DNA of 17,274 bases, from assembly GCA_964629885.1 (NCBI GenBank), contig CAZVRJ010000049.1:1-17274 (forward strand), read 5' to 3'. Both the position numbers and the translations under genes were made by a program. Source of the stretch: CAYWCV01 sp964629885 (GTDB taxonomy: Bacteria > Bacteroidota > Rhodothermia > Balneolales > CAYWCV01). Positions 1 to 6,954 of the stretch are shown piece after piece (the stretch's first letter is position 1; the number at the start of each line of letters is the position of its first letter). The notes under the pieces are model-generated. The model did not search any database. It had not been told where the DNA came from and saw nothing but the letters and a program-made list of their open reading frames with translations.

Positions 1-647
1 GCATCGCCGAGCCCCACGAAATCAGGAAGCTGCTCGAAGCCCTGGCCAACCGCCCTGAAGGACCCATCTGGGTGATCAGCGACGAAGTGTACTACGGGAT
101 GTCGTACACTCCGTCGGCATCCTTACAAGACTATATACACGAGTACCCTTTCATCATCCTGCTTCGCGGTGCTAGTAAGAGCCACCACATGACGGGTTGG
201 CGCCTCGGCTGGGCGGTGCTACCCGACGCTTTGATCAAGCCATACATCGCTTCACATCAGTACATCACCACGTGTGTGTCGGCGCTGACCCAGCACACCT
301 TCAACCTTATTCGTGGCACCGAAAACGAAAAGGCCTGGTTCTCTGAACAGCAGGCGCTCTATCAATCGAAGCGCGACATGGTGTACAATAGCTTAAAGGA
401 TGTGCGTCAACTGTACGGTGGCGAAGGCGCCTTTTACTGGCTGTTCAAACTCACCGACGATGACCTTAATGGCTCCACCGACCATGAATGGGTGATGCGA
501 TTGCTCCACGAGCACAAGATTATCACCGTCCCGGGATCTGCCTTTGGAAATCAGTCGAGCGGATATGTGCGCATTTCCTACGGACCCGTACTCGACCAGC
601 TCGAAATGGGATTAGCAAAGCTTAAGACTGTACTTCAGGAATCTTAG
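1..647 (+). CDS. Class I/II PLP-dependent aminotransferase, C-terminal part
   Basis: The reading frame is open from base 3, so the gene begins before the window; about 214 residues are visible, roughly the C-terminal half of a 380-400 residue enzyme. Family hallmarks are clear: 'SDEVYY' carries the Asp that contacts the PLP ring nitrogen and the nearby Tyr; 'SKSHHMTGWRLGW' carries the Schiff-base Lys (codon 177-179) followed by the typical M-x-GWR-x-G; 'GYVRISYG' near the end carries the Arg that binds the substrate alpha-carboxylate. Family knowledge: these cytosolic enzymes move amino groups between amino acids and 2-oxoacids. The aspartate/aromatic/alanine branch (AspC/PatA-like) fits, but substrate cannot be read from this half. 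The internal GTG at 72 is not a credible start because homology extends upstream of it. Its TAG stop overlaps the TAA of the convergent gene on the other strand. Confidence 0.93.
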   Translation, partial: IAEPHEIRKLLEALANRPEGPIWVISDEVYYGMSYTPSASLQDYIHEYPFIILLRGASKSHHMTGWRLGWAVLPDALIKPYIASHQYITTCVSALTQHTFNLIRGTENEKAWFSEQQALYQSKRDMVYNSLKDVRQLYGGEGAFYWLFKLTDDDLNGSTDHEWVMRLLHEHKIITVPGSAFGNQSSGYVRISYGPVLDQLEMGLAKLKTVLQES

Positions 648-1042
648 TCCTCGATTTCGTCCATCGCCTCCAAGCGCAACTCAGACATTCGCAGGTTGGC
701 TGCCGACACCATGTAATCGGCATTTTTACGATCGGCGCGCTTGATCTTTAATTCGACGGCGCCTTGAACGCTTCCTGGCACTTTCTCGAACGCTCGCATC
801 GCCTTTGCCTGTATGCGAAGCGTATTTGTGAACAGACCCTTCTTGAATGTGATGTGCTGCACATCGTTCAGAGAGAGACGCACCTCGTTCACTGACGACT
901 TGACCATCCCGAGCACAGCATCGCGCGACTGGTACTCCATGATCAGGTGCTTCGCCTCCAATCGGATGATCCCACTGCTTTCCATCAGAAAATTGTCGCT
1001 TTGTGCCAGTGTAAATGGGATGATGTGGGTCGAAAGGTCCAT
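644..1042 (-). CDS. Small uncharacterised protein, possibly PH-like beta fold
   Basis: I do not recognise this 132-residue protein. It has no signal peptide, no membrane segment and no cysteine, so it is probably cytosolic. The sequence alternates short hydrophobic strands with charged turns (IRLEAKHLIMEYQ, VNEVRLSLNDVQHITFKKG, TNTLRIQAKA, AVELKIKRADR). This resembles the strand pattern of bacterial PH-like domains, where an I/V-x-F-x-x-G turn is common, but that is a guess from pattern alone. The C-terminus is acidic (EAMDEIED). It is transcribed away from the lamin-tail gene across a 145-base gap and meets the aminotransferase tail to tail with a 4-base stop overlap (TTAG). No Shine-Dalgarno precedes the ATG. 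A competing 125-residue minus-strand frame at 726-1103 is rich in Arg, His and Pro and looks like a shadow. Confidence 0.7.
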   Translation of the reverse strand: MDLSTHIIPFTLAQSDNFLMESSGIIRLEAKHLIMEYQSRDAVLGMVKSSVNEVRLSLNDVQHITFKKGLFTNTLRIQAKAMRAFEKVPGSVQGAVELKIKRADRKNADYMVSAANLRMSELRLEAMDEIED

Positions 1043-1171
1043 TTTTAGGTCTAAATGTTGCTACAAAATGTCGAATTGCGGTCGTAAAGCGGGTAAAATG
1101 CAAACTTTATGCGTTGAATGATAAAAAAAGTTTCGGAAAGGCGTAAGGAATTCCTTTGGCGAGGCTCTTAT

Positions 1172-1181
1172 AGGAAAGGAG
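1172..1181 (+). promoter_or_regulatory. Strong Shine-Dalgarno before lamin-tail gene
   Basis: The purine run AGGAAAGGAG ends 6 bases before the ATG at 1188. It is the only strong Shine-Dalgarno-like sequence before any start codon in this window, and it fixes the start of the large plus-strand gene. An in-frame TAA at 1122-1124 with no intervening ATG also limits upstream alternatives. Confidence 0.7.
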
Positions 1182-1187
1182 CACATT

Positions 1188-3821
1188 ATGCCGAACACCA
1201 TCATCACGCTTTTACTTGCCACTTTGTCGATCCATCCAGGGGTGTCCAACCTCAAAGGATCGGACGACATTGTGCAAAAAGTCGTTCTTGACGAGCCGTT
1301 CACAAAGCCACCAGAAGCGTCGGACGTTGGCTGGACAGGCATGTTTCACCATTTCCATCTCGAGCAGACGGATGATGCGAACATGCTGCGTCTAAGGGGC
1401 AACGCCACACGTTCCGACACTTCCTGGTTGGCAACTCCCGTATCGCTGTATCACGGCGAGTGGAATTACTCCATAAGCATAACTGGGGATCCTTCGAACA
1501 GCAACCGGATTGACCTCGTTGTGATGTCGGACCAACAGGATCTGAAATCTGGTTTCAACGGTTACCTGCTCAAAGCCGGCGAGAATGGATCCAACGACGT
1601 TATTCGGCTGATGCGGGTAGATAAAGGCATAATGACCCCTATTCTATCGGGCACGACATCGATTGCGAACGGCGGGAAATTCAAAATTCGGCTCCTCAGG
1701 AATCCGATTGGGCAGTGGCATTTATTTGTAGCAAAATCTGGTGAACCATTCGAGGCCCAAGGATCAGCAAATGATATCACCTACGGAAATCTGGGATATT
1801 CGGGATTTCGAGTCATTTACACTCGCACTAGGAACTCAGACTACGCCGTTGGATCCCTTCAAATCCTACAATCCACACCCCATATTTTGCATGCCGACTT
1901 GTCTGTGCCAACTTTGCTAAAAGTACGCGTTGATGCCGAAATGAGCTTGAATTCAGACATCAAATTGCTTGTAGATGGGGTTCATACACCAGCAATTGTC
2001 ACCATTCTCTCCAATATGCTGGAATTTGACTTGAATGACCCTCTTCGACCAGGACGTAACGATTTGAAAATAACTGGGATGACAACCACAAATGGAGCCT
2101 TCTCCAACTCGGAAACATCATTCACACTGGATGTCTCTACCGTCATATCTCCACGCGACATTTTAATAAACGAGTATATGTATTACCCACCAGAAGACAT
2201 CCCGCAATTCGTCGAACTGGTCAATGTCTCAGCGAATGCTATTAATTTGAAAGGATGGGAACTTCGCGACAACAGCACGGGTAACCGATCTATTACATCG
2301 GCGGATATGTGGATAGAGCCGGGATCGTATCTTGTACTCACACCAGACTCCTCGACACTGAGCGCCTATTATTCTGCTCCGAATGTAAGGCAAATGGCGC
2401 GTTTCCCTTTTCTGAACCGTGGTAGCAAAGATGCCGTCATTCTGAAGGCGCCTGGTGGTTTGACGATCGACAGCCTTGGCTACACACCCTCCCCCGCAGG
2501 CGACGGCGTCTCCATAGAACGCCGTTCCCTTCAGGCACCCACCTGGGCCCCCTCCAACTGGAAACCGTCGGTGCACCGGCGGGGAGCCACCCCCGGCGAG
2601 CCCAACAGCGTCCCTCCCGAAGAACCCACATCGCCCACATTGGATCTGGCAATCTTTGTAGAACCCAATACGCTGACCCTATCATTCAGCTCTGAAATGG
2701 ATGTCTCGTCTATAGGCAATGTGTCTATCAATGGGATTCGCACCCCATTCGCCCCTTGCACTTCATCCGACTGGAAGGCCGTTCACTGCTCATCGGCAAC
2801 TGCGTTACCCATGGACCCCGATAAGCCTTCCTTCGTGGAGATTGAAGGTTCCCGAGGTTTACTCGGTAATACATTGCCACCGTTGAACGGACCCATATCG
2901 TGGCTGCCTACTAGTGGCGATGTCCGCATCAACGAAATCATGTTCAATCCCCTGCAAGCTCGCTACGATGGCGGCAGCGATCAGTCTCAATATGTCGAAT
3001 TAGTTAATGCCCGAGACCATCACCTATACGTCGGCGACATTCAGTTGAAGACAAAGTCAACAACGGGCACCACAACATCGACCATCACCTTTTTAGAAAT
3101 GGATACGCCCGTCATCAATCCACTGTCGACACTTGTTCTGCATGCCGAAACAACATCCACAGCAACTTCAAGACTGTCACGCTTTTTCGGGCTAATCGAC
3201 GATGCTAAGTATTTCAGGGCAAATCGCTCGACCTTGAGCCTAAACTCGACTTCCGGCTCTGTTTGGGTAACTAGACCTGATCATGTAACCCTCGATAGTG
3301 CCCGCTATGATGCCGAATTTCATTATCCGTCGGTTCGCGACCGACGTGGTGTAAGCTTGGAGCGCATTTCAACAAATGGATTATCACTCGATCCAAGGAA
3401 CTGGGGTTCGCATGCGGGTCCACTAGGAGGAAGCCCCGGTCTGCCGAACAGCATTGTGTTAGATTCTCATCCAACTACAGAATCTGCAGTTGAAATCTAT
3501 CCAAACCCATTTTCTCCCGACAACGACGGTTTCGAAGATGTAACCGGCATCATGTTAACAATGCCCGATCCCGGCTGGCTTACAAAGGTCGAAATATTTG
3601 ACCGTTACGGCAGGAAAGTGCGGACACTGGCCGATGGCGAGAGAATAGGCATGTCCCACGAAATCTACTGGAACGGCCTCGACGACAATAATCGCCGTGT
3701 TTTCACAGGGTTTTATGTCGTTCTTATCGAAGCTTGGCACGTCGAACAGCGAAAATCGCTGGTATACAAAAAAGTTGTTGGTCTTATTCATCAACCCAGA
3801 CAGAGTGTCTCTTTCAAGTGA
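1188..3821 (+). CDS. Exported protein with two lamin-tail domains
   Basis: This 877-residue protein is probably exported and surface-linked. The N-terminus has a short hydrophobic stretch (about residues 5-14), a weak signal peptide lacking the usual basic residues. Residues about 40-230 look like an all-beta lectin/LamG-type jelly roll (GWTGMFHHF ... GNLGYSGFRVIY). Two lamin-tail domains (LTD) follow: residues 322-475 with 'ILINEYMYYP', 'QFVELVN' and 'WAPSNWKPS...GATPGEPNS', and 575-755 with 'VRINEIMFNP', 'QYVELVN' and 'GGSPGLPNS'. A Pro-rich linker (476-485) and a middle beta region with Cys524 and Cys534 lie between them. The C-terminus (768-865) has 'YPNPFSPDNDG', 'VEIFDRYGRKVRTL' and 'YWNGLDDNNRRVFTGFYVV', a FlgD/gliding-associated type domain resembling T9SS tails. 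Known of the family: bacterial LTDs occur in secreted multidomain proteins, with no single assigned function. No catalytic motif is visible. Confidence 0.85.
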   Translation: MPNTIITLLLATLSIHPGVSNLKGSDDIVQKVVLDEPFTKPPEASDVGWTGMFHHFHLEQTDDANMLRLRGNATRSDTSWLATPVSLYHGEWNYSISITGDPSNSNRIDLVVMSDQQDLKSGFNGYLLKAGENGSNDVIRLMRVDKGIMTPILSGTTSIANGGKFKIRLLRNPIGQWHLFVAKSGEPFEAQGSANDITYGNLGYSGFRVIYTRTRNSDYAVGSLQILQSTPHILHADLSVPTLLKVRVDAEMSLNSDIKLLVDGVHTPAIVTILSNMLEFDLNDPLRPGRNDLKITGMTTTNGAFSNSETSFTLDVSTVISPRDILINEYMYYPPEDIPQFVELVNVSANAINLKGWELRDNSTGNRSITSADMWIEPGSYLVLTPDSSTLSAYYSAPNVRQMARFPFLNRGSKDAVILKAPGGLTIDSLGYTPSPAGDGVSIERRSLQAPTWAPSNWKPSVHRRGATPGEPNSVPPEEPTSPTLDLAIFVEPNTLTLSFSSEMDVSSIGNVSINGIRTPFAPCTSSDWKAVHCSSATALPMDPDKPSFVEIEGSRGLLGNTLPPLNGPISWLPTSGDVRINEIMFNPLQARYDGGSDQSQYVELVNARDHHLYVGDIQLKTKSTTGTTTSTITFLEMDTPVINPLSTLVLHAETTSTATSRLSRFFGLIDDAKYFRANRSTLSLNSTSGSVWVTRPDHVTLDSARYDAEFHYPSVRDRRGVSLERISTNGLSLDPRNWGSHAGPLGGSPGLPNSIVLDSHPTTESAVEIYPNPFSPDNDGFEDVTGIMLTMPDPGWLTKVEIFDRYGRKVRTLADGERIGMSHEIYWNGLDDNNRRVFTGFYVVLIEAWHVEQRKSLVYKKVVGLIHQPRQSVSFK

Positions 3822-3839
3822 ACGGGGAATTACCTATTC

Positions 3840-3855
3840 TTAAGACTTGTCTTAA
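3840..3855. repeat. Short palindrome upstream of murI
   Basis: TTAAGAC-TT-GTCTTAA is a perfect 7-base inverted repeat in the 60-base gap between the lamin-tail gene and murI. It is AT-rich and not followed by a T-run, so it is a poor terminator. A weak sigma70-like pair overlaps it on the plus strand (TTGTCT at 3847-3852, 17 bases, TAAATC at 3870-3875). That would place transcription start almost on the murI ATG. Operator, weak promoter and chance are all possible. Confidence 0.35.
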
Positions 3856-3881
3856 TGGCGAGTATGTGGTAAATCCTTCGC

Positions 3882-4697
3882 ATGAAAATCAGTAAAAACG
3901 CACCTATCGGTATTTTTGACTCGGGCATCGGCGGGCTTACCGTTGTGAGGGCCGTAATGGATGCCCTGCCATACGAAGACATCATCTACTTTGGCGACAC
4001 CGCCAGAGTACCTTACGGCATTAAGTCGGTTGAGACTGTCAGGCAATATGCCGTCCAGATCACCGAGTTCCTGATGACCAAGAGGGTCAAAATGATTCTG
4101 ATTGCCTGTAATACCGTTACCGCCGCGGCCGAAGCAGAAGTAAGAGCAGCTGCCGGCGACATTCCCGTCTTGGGCGTGATCGAAGCTGGTGCTATCGCAG
4201 CACTCCAAGCCCGCCAACGCCATCATCGGGTGGCTGTAATCGGTACCTTGGCAACGGTTGGTTCGGGTGCGTACCAAACCAGCCTCCAGAATTTGGATCC
4301 CAAAGTCCAGGTTTTTTCAAAGGCCTGCTCACTGCTTGTTCCTTTGGCCGAAGAGGGGTGGACCGATAACGAAATCGCAGAGCTCACGCTTCGAAGCTAC
4401 CTCGAAGACATCCGCGGCATGTACATCGATTCCCTGATCCTCGGTTGCACGCACTACCCGCTGTTCAGAGACATGATCGAAAAGGTGCTCGACAACCCTG
4501 ATGTAGCCATCATCGACTCAGCTGTATCGATAGCATCAATGGCCAAAAATGTTCTGATGGAGCTCAAGCAACTGAACGATGGACACACTCCCACATTTAG
4601 TTGCTATGTGAGCGATAAGCCACAGCGATTCCAGCAATTAGCCGAGCGGTTTCTCGGAAAGAAGATCAATCGCGTCGAAATCGTGAACCTGGCCTAA
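3882..4697 (+). CDS. murI: Glutamate racemase
   Basis: MurI interconverts L- and D-glutamate in the cytosol, supplying D-Glu for the peptidoglycan stem peptide; it needs no cofactor. The 271-residue length is normal. All signature segments are present: 'PIGIFDSGIGGLTV' (catalytic Asp13), 'YFGDTARVPYG' (38-46), 'IACNTVTAA' with catalytic Cys76, and 'LILGCTHYPLF' with the second catalytic Cys189 and adjacent His191. The two-cysteine arrangement is that of an active racemase. The ATG at 3882 puts the conserved IFDSGIGG at the expected place. No Shine-Dalgarno is visible. The stop TAA overlaps the stop of the convergent PhoH-family gene (CTAA, 4694-4697). The genes around it are unrelated to cell-wall synthesis, so it appears to stand alone. 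Confidence 0.97.
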   Translation: MKISKNAPIGIFDSGIGGLTVVRAVMDALPYEDIIYFGDTARVPYGIKSVETVRQYAVQITEFLMTKRVKMILIACNTVTAAAEAEVRAAAGDIPVLGVIEAGAIAALQARQRHHRVAVIGTLATVGSGAYQTSLQNLDPKVQVFSKACSLLVPLAEEGWTDNEIAELTLRSYLEDIRGMYIDSLILGCTHYPLFRDMIEKVLDNPDVAIIDSAVSIASMAKNVLMELKQLNDGHTPTFSCYVSDKPQRFQQLAERFLGKKINRVEIVNLA

Positions 4698-6022
4698 AGT
4701 AGTTCACTGGCTACATTTGCCAGCTCCGATCGCTCACCCTGCACCAGATTAATGTGGGCGTGCAATCGGTGGTCTTTGATTCGGTCGATCAGATACGACA
4801 ATCCGTTACTCTGTGAGTCGAGATATGGGGTGTCAATCTGAAATATGTCGCCCGTAAAGATCATTTTCGTGTTTTCGCCGGCTCTGGTAATGATGGTTTT
4901 AACTTCATGTGGAGTCAGGTTTTGCGCCTCATCTACTATGAAATAAATGTTCGAGAGACTACGGCCACGGATATATGCGAGCGGTAAGATGTGCAACTTC
5001 TCCGTTTCGACCAGCTCAGCGATCTTCTTGTATTCTTTGTCGGTTTCTCTAAACTGATTTTTTATATAATCCAGATTGTCGAACAATGGCTGCATGTACG
5101 GATTGATCTTGGAATTGATATCGCCCGGCAGATATCCGATGTCTTTATTGCTCAATGGCACTATAGGTCGAGATAGATAAATTTGATGATAAAAGCGCCG
5201 CCTCTCGAGTGCACATGCAAGAGCCAGCAAAGTCTTTCCCGTGCCGGCCGATCCGGTAATCGTTACAAGCTGGATGTCAGGGTTCAACAACGCATGCATC
5301 GCAAAGGTTTGCTCAGCGTTTCTCGACTTGATGCCATATGAAGGCTCTTTGGTCACCTTCTCAATGAGATCTGTGTTAGGGTTGTAAAATGCTAGGGCTG
5401 AACTGCTGGTACTTTTTAAAATGTAATACCTGTTCGACAATGGTTTCTCGTCGAGAAATTCACTCCACGGGACGCCTTCTTCCACGTAAAGGCGATCGAT
5501 CAACCCATTGTCTAGACCTTTGAGCTCGCTCATTCCGCTGCTTATGTGCTCGATGTCCTTGATTTTACCCGTCTCAAAGTCTTCGGCTGTAACTCCTAAC
5601 GCTCGTGCCTTGATCCGAAGGTTAATGTCCTTTGTGACGAGCACAACCTTGCGATCCTTCTCTTTCTCGGCCAAAGCCAAGGTCACATTCAGAATATGAT
5701 GGTCGTTCTTGTTGGTGCCGAACATTTTGTTTGCATCCGAAGATGCCATTTCGTCGGTCAACACCCGAATCTTACCTCGGGACGAACCATTCAACGGAAT
5801 CCATTTCTGCAGCATGTCCGACTTCGACAGGTCGTCGAGCGTGCGGATGAATTCGCGTGCCTGTAAGTTCATCACCGATCCACCCTTTTTGAATTGGTCG
5901 ACCTCCTCAAGCACGGTGATCGGAATGGCTACGTCATGTTCGGCAAAGCTGTAGATGGCATTAGAATCGTAAAGCACGACAGATGTGTCGAGCACGAAGA
6001 CCTTCCGATCTTTTTTGGGCAT
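4694..6022 (-). CDS. PIN-PhoH family ATPase (PhoH2/YlaK type)
   Basis: This 442-residue cytosolic protein joins an N-terminal PIN ribonuclease domain to a C-terminal PhoH NTPase. The PIN part (about 8-150) keeps the spaced acidic residues expected for metal binding: Asp12 in 'VLDTSV', Glu39/Glu40 and Asp42 in 'VLEEVDQFK', Asp107 in 'NKNDHHIL' and Asp132 in 'VTKDINLRIKA'. The PhoH part (about 235-442) has Walker A 'GSAGTGKT' (257-264), 'RPIVPLSNKDIGYLPGD' (286-301) and Walker B 'FIVDEAQN' (361-368, Asp364/Glu365), then 'MIFTGDIFQID'. Known of the family: PhoH2 proteins unwind and cleave RNA in an ATP-dependent manner, and some lineages pair them with a PhoAT antitoxin. No small gene lies directly upstream here, so a toxin-antitoxin reading is not supported. 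A candidate promoter sits in the 67-base gap behind the methyltransferase gene. Confidence 0.94.
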   Translation of the reverse strand: MPKKDRKVFVLDTSVVLYDSNAIYSFAEHDVAIPITVLEEVDQFKKGGSVMNLQAREFIRTLDDLSKSDMLQKWIPLNGSSRGKIRVLTDEMASSDANKMFGTNKNDHHILNVTLALAEKEKDRKVVLVTKDINLRIKARALGVTAEDFETGKIKDIEHISSGMSELKGLDNGLIDRLYVEEGVPWSEFLDEKPLSNRYYILKSTSSSALAFYNPNTDLIEKVTKEPSYGIKSRNAEQTFAMHALLNPDIQLVTITGSAGTGKTLLALACALERRRFYHQIYLSRPIVPLSNKDIGYLPGDINSKINPYMQPLFDNLDYIKNQFRETDKEYKKIAELVETEKLHILPLAYIRGRSLSNIYFIVDEAQNLTPHEVKTIITRAGENTKMIFTGDIFQIDTPYLDSQSNGLSYLIDRIKDHRLHAHINLVQGERSELANVASELL

Positions 6023-6052
6023 GGCAGTAAGTAGGTTCTGGTGATTTGTATC

Positions 6053-6081
6053 ATTCTAACAAATCAAAACCCGCATCGCAA
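6053..6081 (-). promoter_or_regulatory. Candidate sigma70-like promoter for PIN-PhoH gene
   Basis: Read on the minus strand, TTGCGA (6076-6081) and TAGAAT (6053-6058) are separated by exactly 17 bases. Five of six -10 positions and four of six -35 positions match the sigma70 consensus. Predicted transcription start is near 6046, giving a leader of about 24 bases. Short matches like this arise by chance; support comes from location and optimal spacing. Confidence 0.4.
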
Positions 6082-6089
6082 TAGGCAAC

Positions 6090-6884
6090 TTAAATTTTAT
6101 TTACGTCCTTTTGCGACAGCACATACAAAGCAATGCCGGCGGCAATAGAAGCATTTAGGCTCTCGGCAGCATTCTGGCCTGGGGCTGAATCAATTCTGTA
6201 CCTCATATAACGCTCAGCCAGGTCTGGCGAAATTCCATTAGCCTCGTTACCGACAACCAAAATCGTGCGCATGCCCGGGTCCCAGTCCTCTATGGGCATG
6301 CTCCCGTGGTTGCCGTCAAGCAGAGCAGGCCTCCACCCCATCTGAGCAAACCTATCCAGCTCTTGCGACAAATTGCACTCCACATATGCCAAGCTCCCGG
6401 TTGCTCCGGCCGTGCTTCTCACCACCTTATTGTTCCAAATATCGGCCGACCCCTCTCCTATCATCAAAAGATCAGCCCCAAACCAAGCCGCGGTGCGAAT
6501 GATGGTCCCCATGTTTCCAGGGTCTTGGATGCGGTCGAAAGCAACAATAAGCCCCGGTCTTCCTATATAGCTGCCAATACTAGCCGGTTCAGGTATATCA
6601 CAGACCGCAATGATACCTTGTGGTGAATCGGAATCGGCAACACTTCGCAGCTCCTTCTCAGTGTAAATGAACGTTGAATCGGGCAGCTTAGAGTACCCAT
6701 ACTCCTCTAAGTACGGTTCGGTGACAAACACCTCAGATATATTCAATACACCCTGCTCGATAATTTGTATTACCGTGCGATGCCCCTCAGCCAGAAAAAG
6801 TGCCAACTCACGACGATATTTTCGCTTCTGCAGTTTGCGCAGGCGGGTAAGTTGCGATGAGCTAGCCTGTTGAAATCGAGCCAT
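6090..6884 (-). CDS. SpoU/TrmH-family RNA 2'-O-methyltransferase
   Basis: This 264-residue cytosolic enzyme transfers methyl groups from S-adenosylmethionine to ribose 2'-O of rRNA or tRNA. The N-terminal domain (about 10-100; 'LTRLRKLQKRKYRRELALFLAEG' region and 'SPQGIIAV') is the SpoU substrate-binding module found in RlmB and TsnR-like members. The SPOUT knot domain has all three motifs: motif 1 'DRIQDPGNMGTIIRTAAWFG' (117-136; Asn124, Arg130), motif 2 'VVGNEANGIS' (210-219) and motif 3 'AESLNASIAAGI' (240-251). Length fits the 23S rRNA methyltransferase/RlmB-like group, but the target nucleotide cannot be told from sequence. It is divergent from the outer-membrane gene across 70 bases, and 67 bases upstream of the PIN-PhoH gene on the same strand, so read-through is possible. 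Confidence 0.93.
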   Translation of the reverse strand: MARFQQASSSQLTRLRKLQKRKYRRELALFLAEGHRTVIQIIEQGVLNISEVFVTEPYLEEYGYSKLPDSTFIYTEKELRSVADSDSPQGIIAVCDIPEPASIGSYIGRPGLIVAFDRIQDPGNMGTIIRTAAWFGADLLMIGEGSADIWNNKVVRSTAGATGSLAYVECNLSQELDRFAQMGWRPALLDGNHGSMPIEDWDPGMRTILVVGNEANGISPDLAERYMRYRIDSAPGQNAAESLNASIAAGIALYVLSQKDVNKI

Positions 6885-6899
6885 GACGGTAAAGATGCG

Positions 6900-6927
6900 A
6901 TAATATCACGACCCATTCAACCGCCAA
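6900..6927 (-). promoter_or_regulatory. Candidate promoter for SpoU methyltransferase gene
   Basis: On the minus strand TTGGCG (6922-6927) and TATTAT (6900-6905) are separated by 16 bases, just ahead of the start codon at 6884. The -10 matches five of six sigma70 positions and the -35 four of six. It lies in the 70-base divergent gap, so it would share this space with whatever drives the plus-strand outer-membrane gene. Confidence 0.35.
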
Positions 6928-6954
6928 TATATCAACAGAGGGCAAGCCTGGTGA

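Noticed and set aside
2229..2761. Stack of minus-strand frames within the lamin-tail gene
   Set aside because: They coincide with the GC-rich segment, where stop codons are rarer on all strands; composition is Arg/Gly/Trp-rich and unlike real protein.
3852..4277. 141-residue minus-strand frame opposite murI
   Set aside because: murI is certain in the other strand and this frame has no motif.
4694..6022. PhoH2 as a toxin-antitoxin pair
   Set aside because: The gene directly upstream is a 264-residue RNA methyltransferase and no small antitoxin-like frame lies in the 67-base gap.
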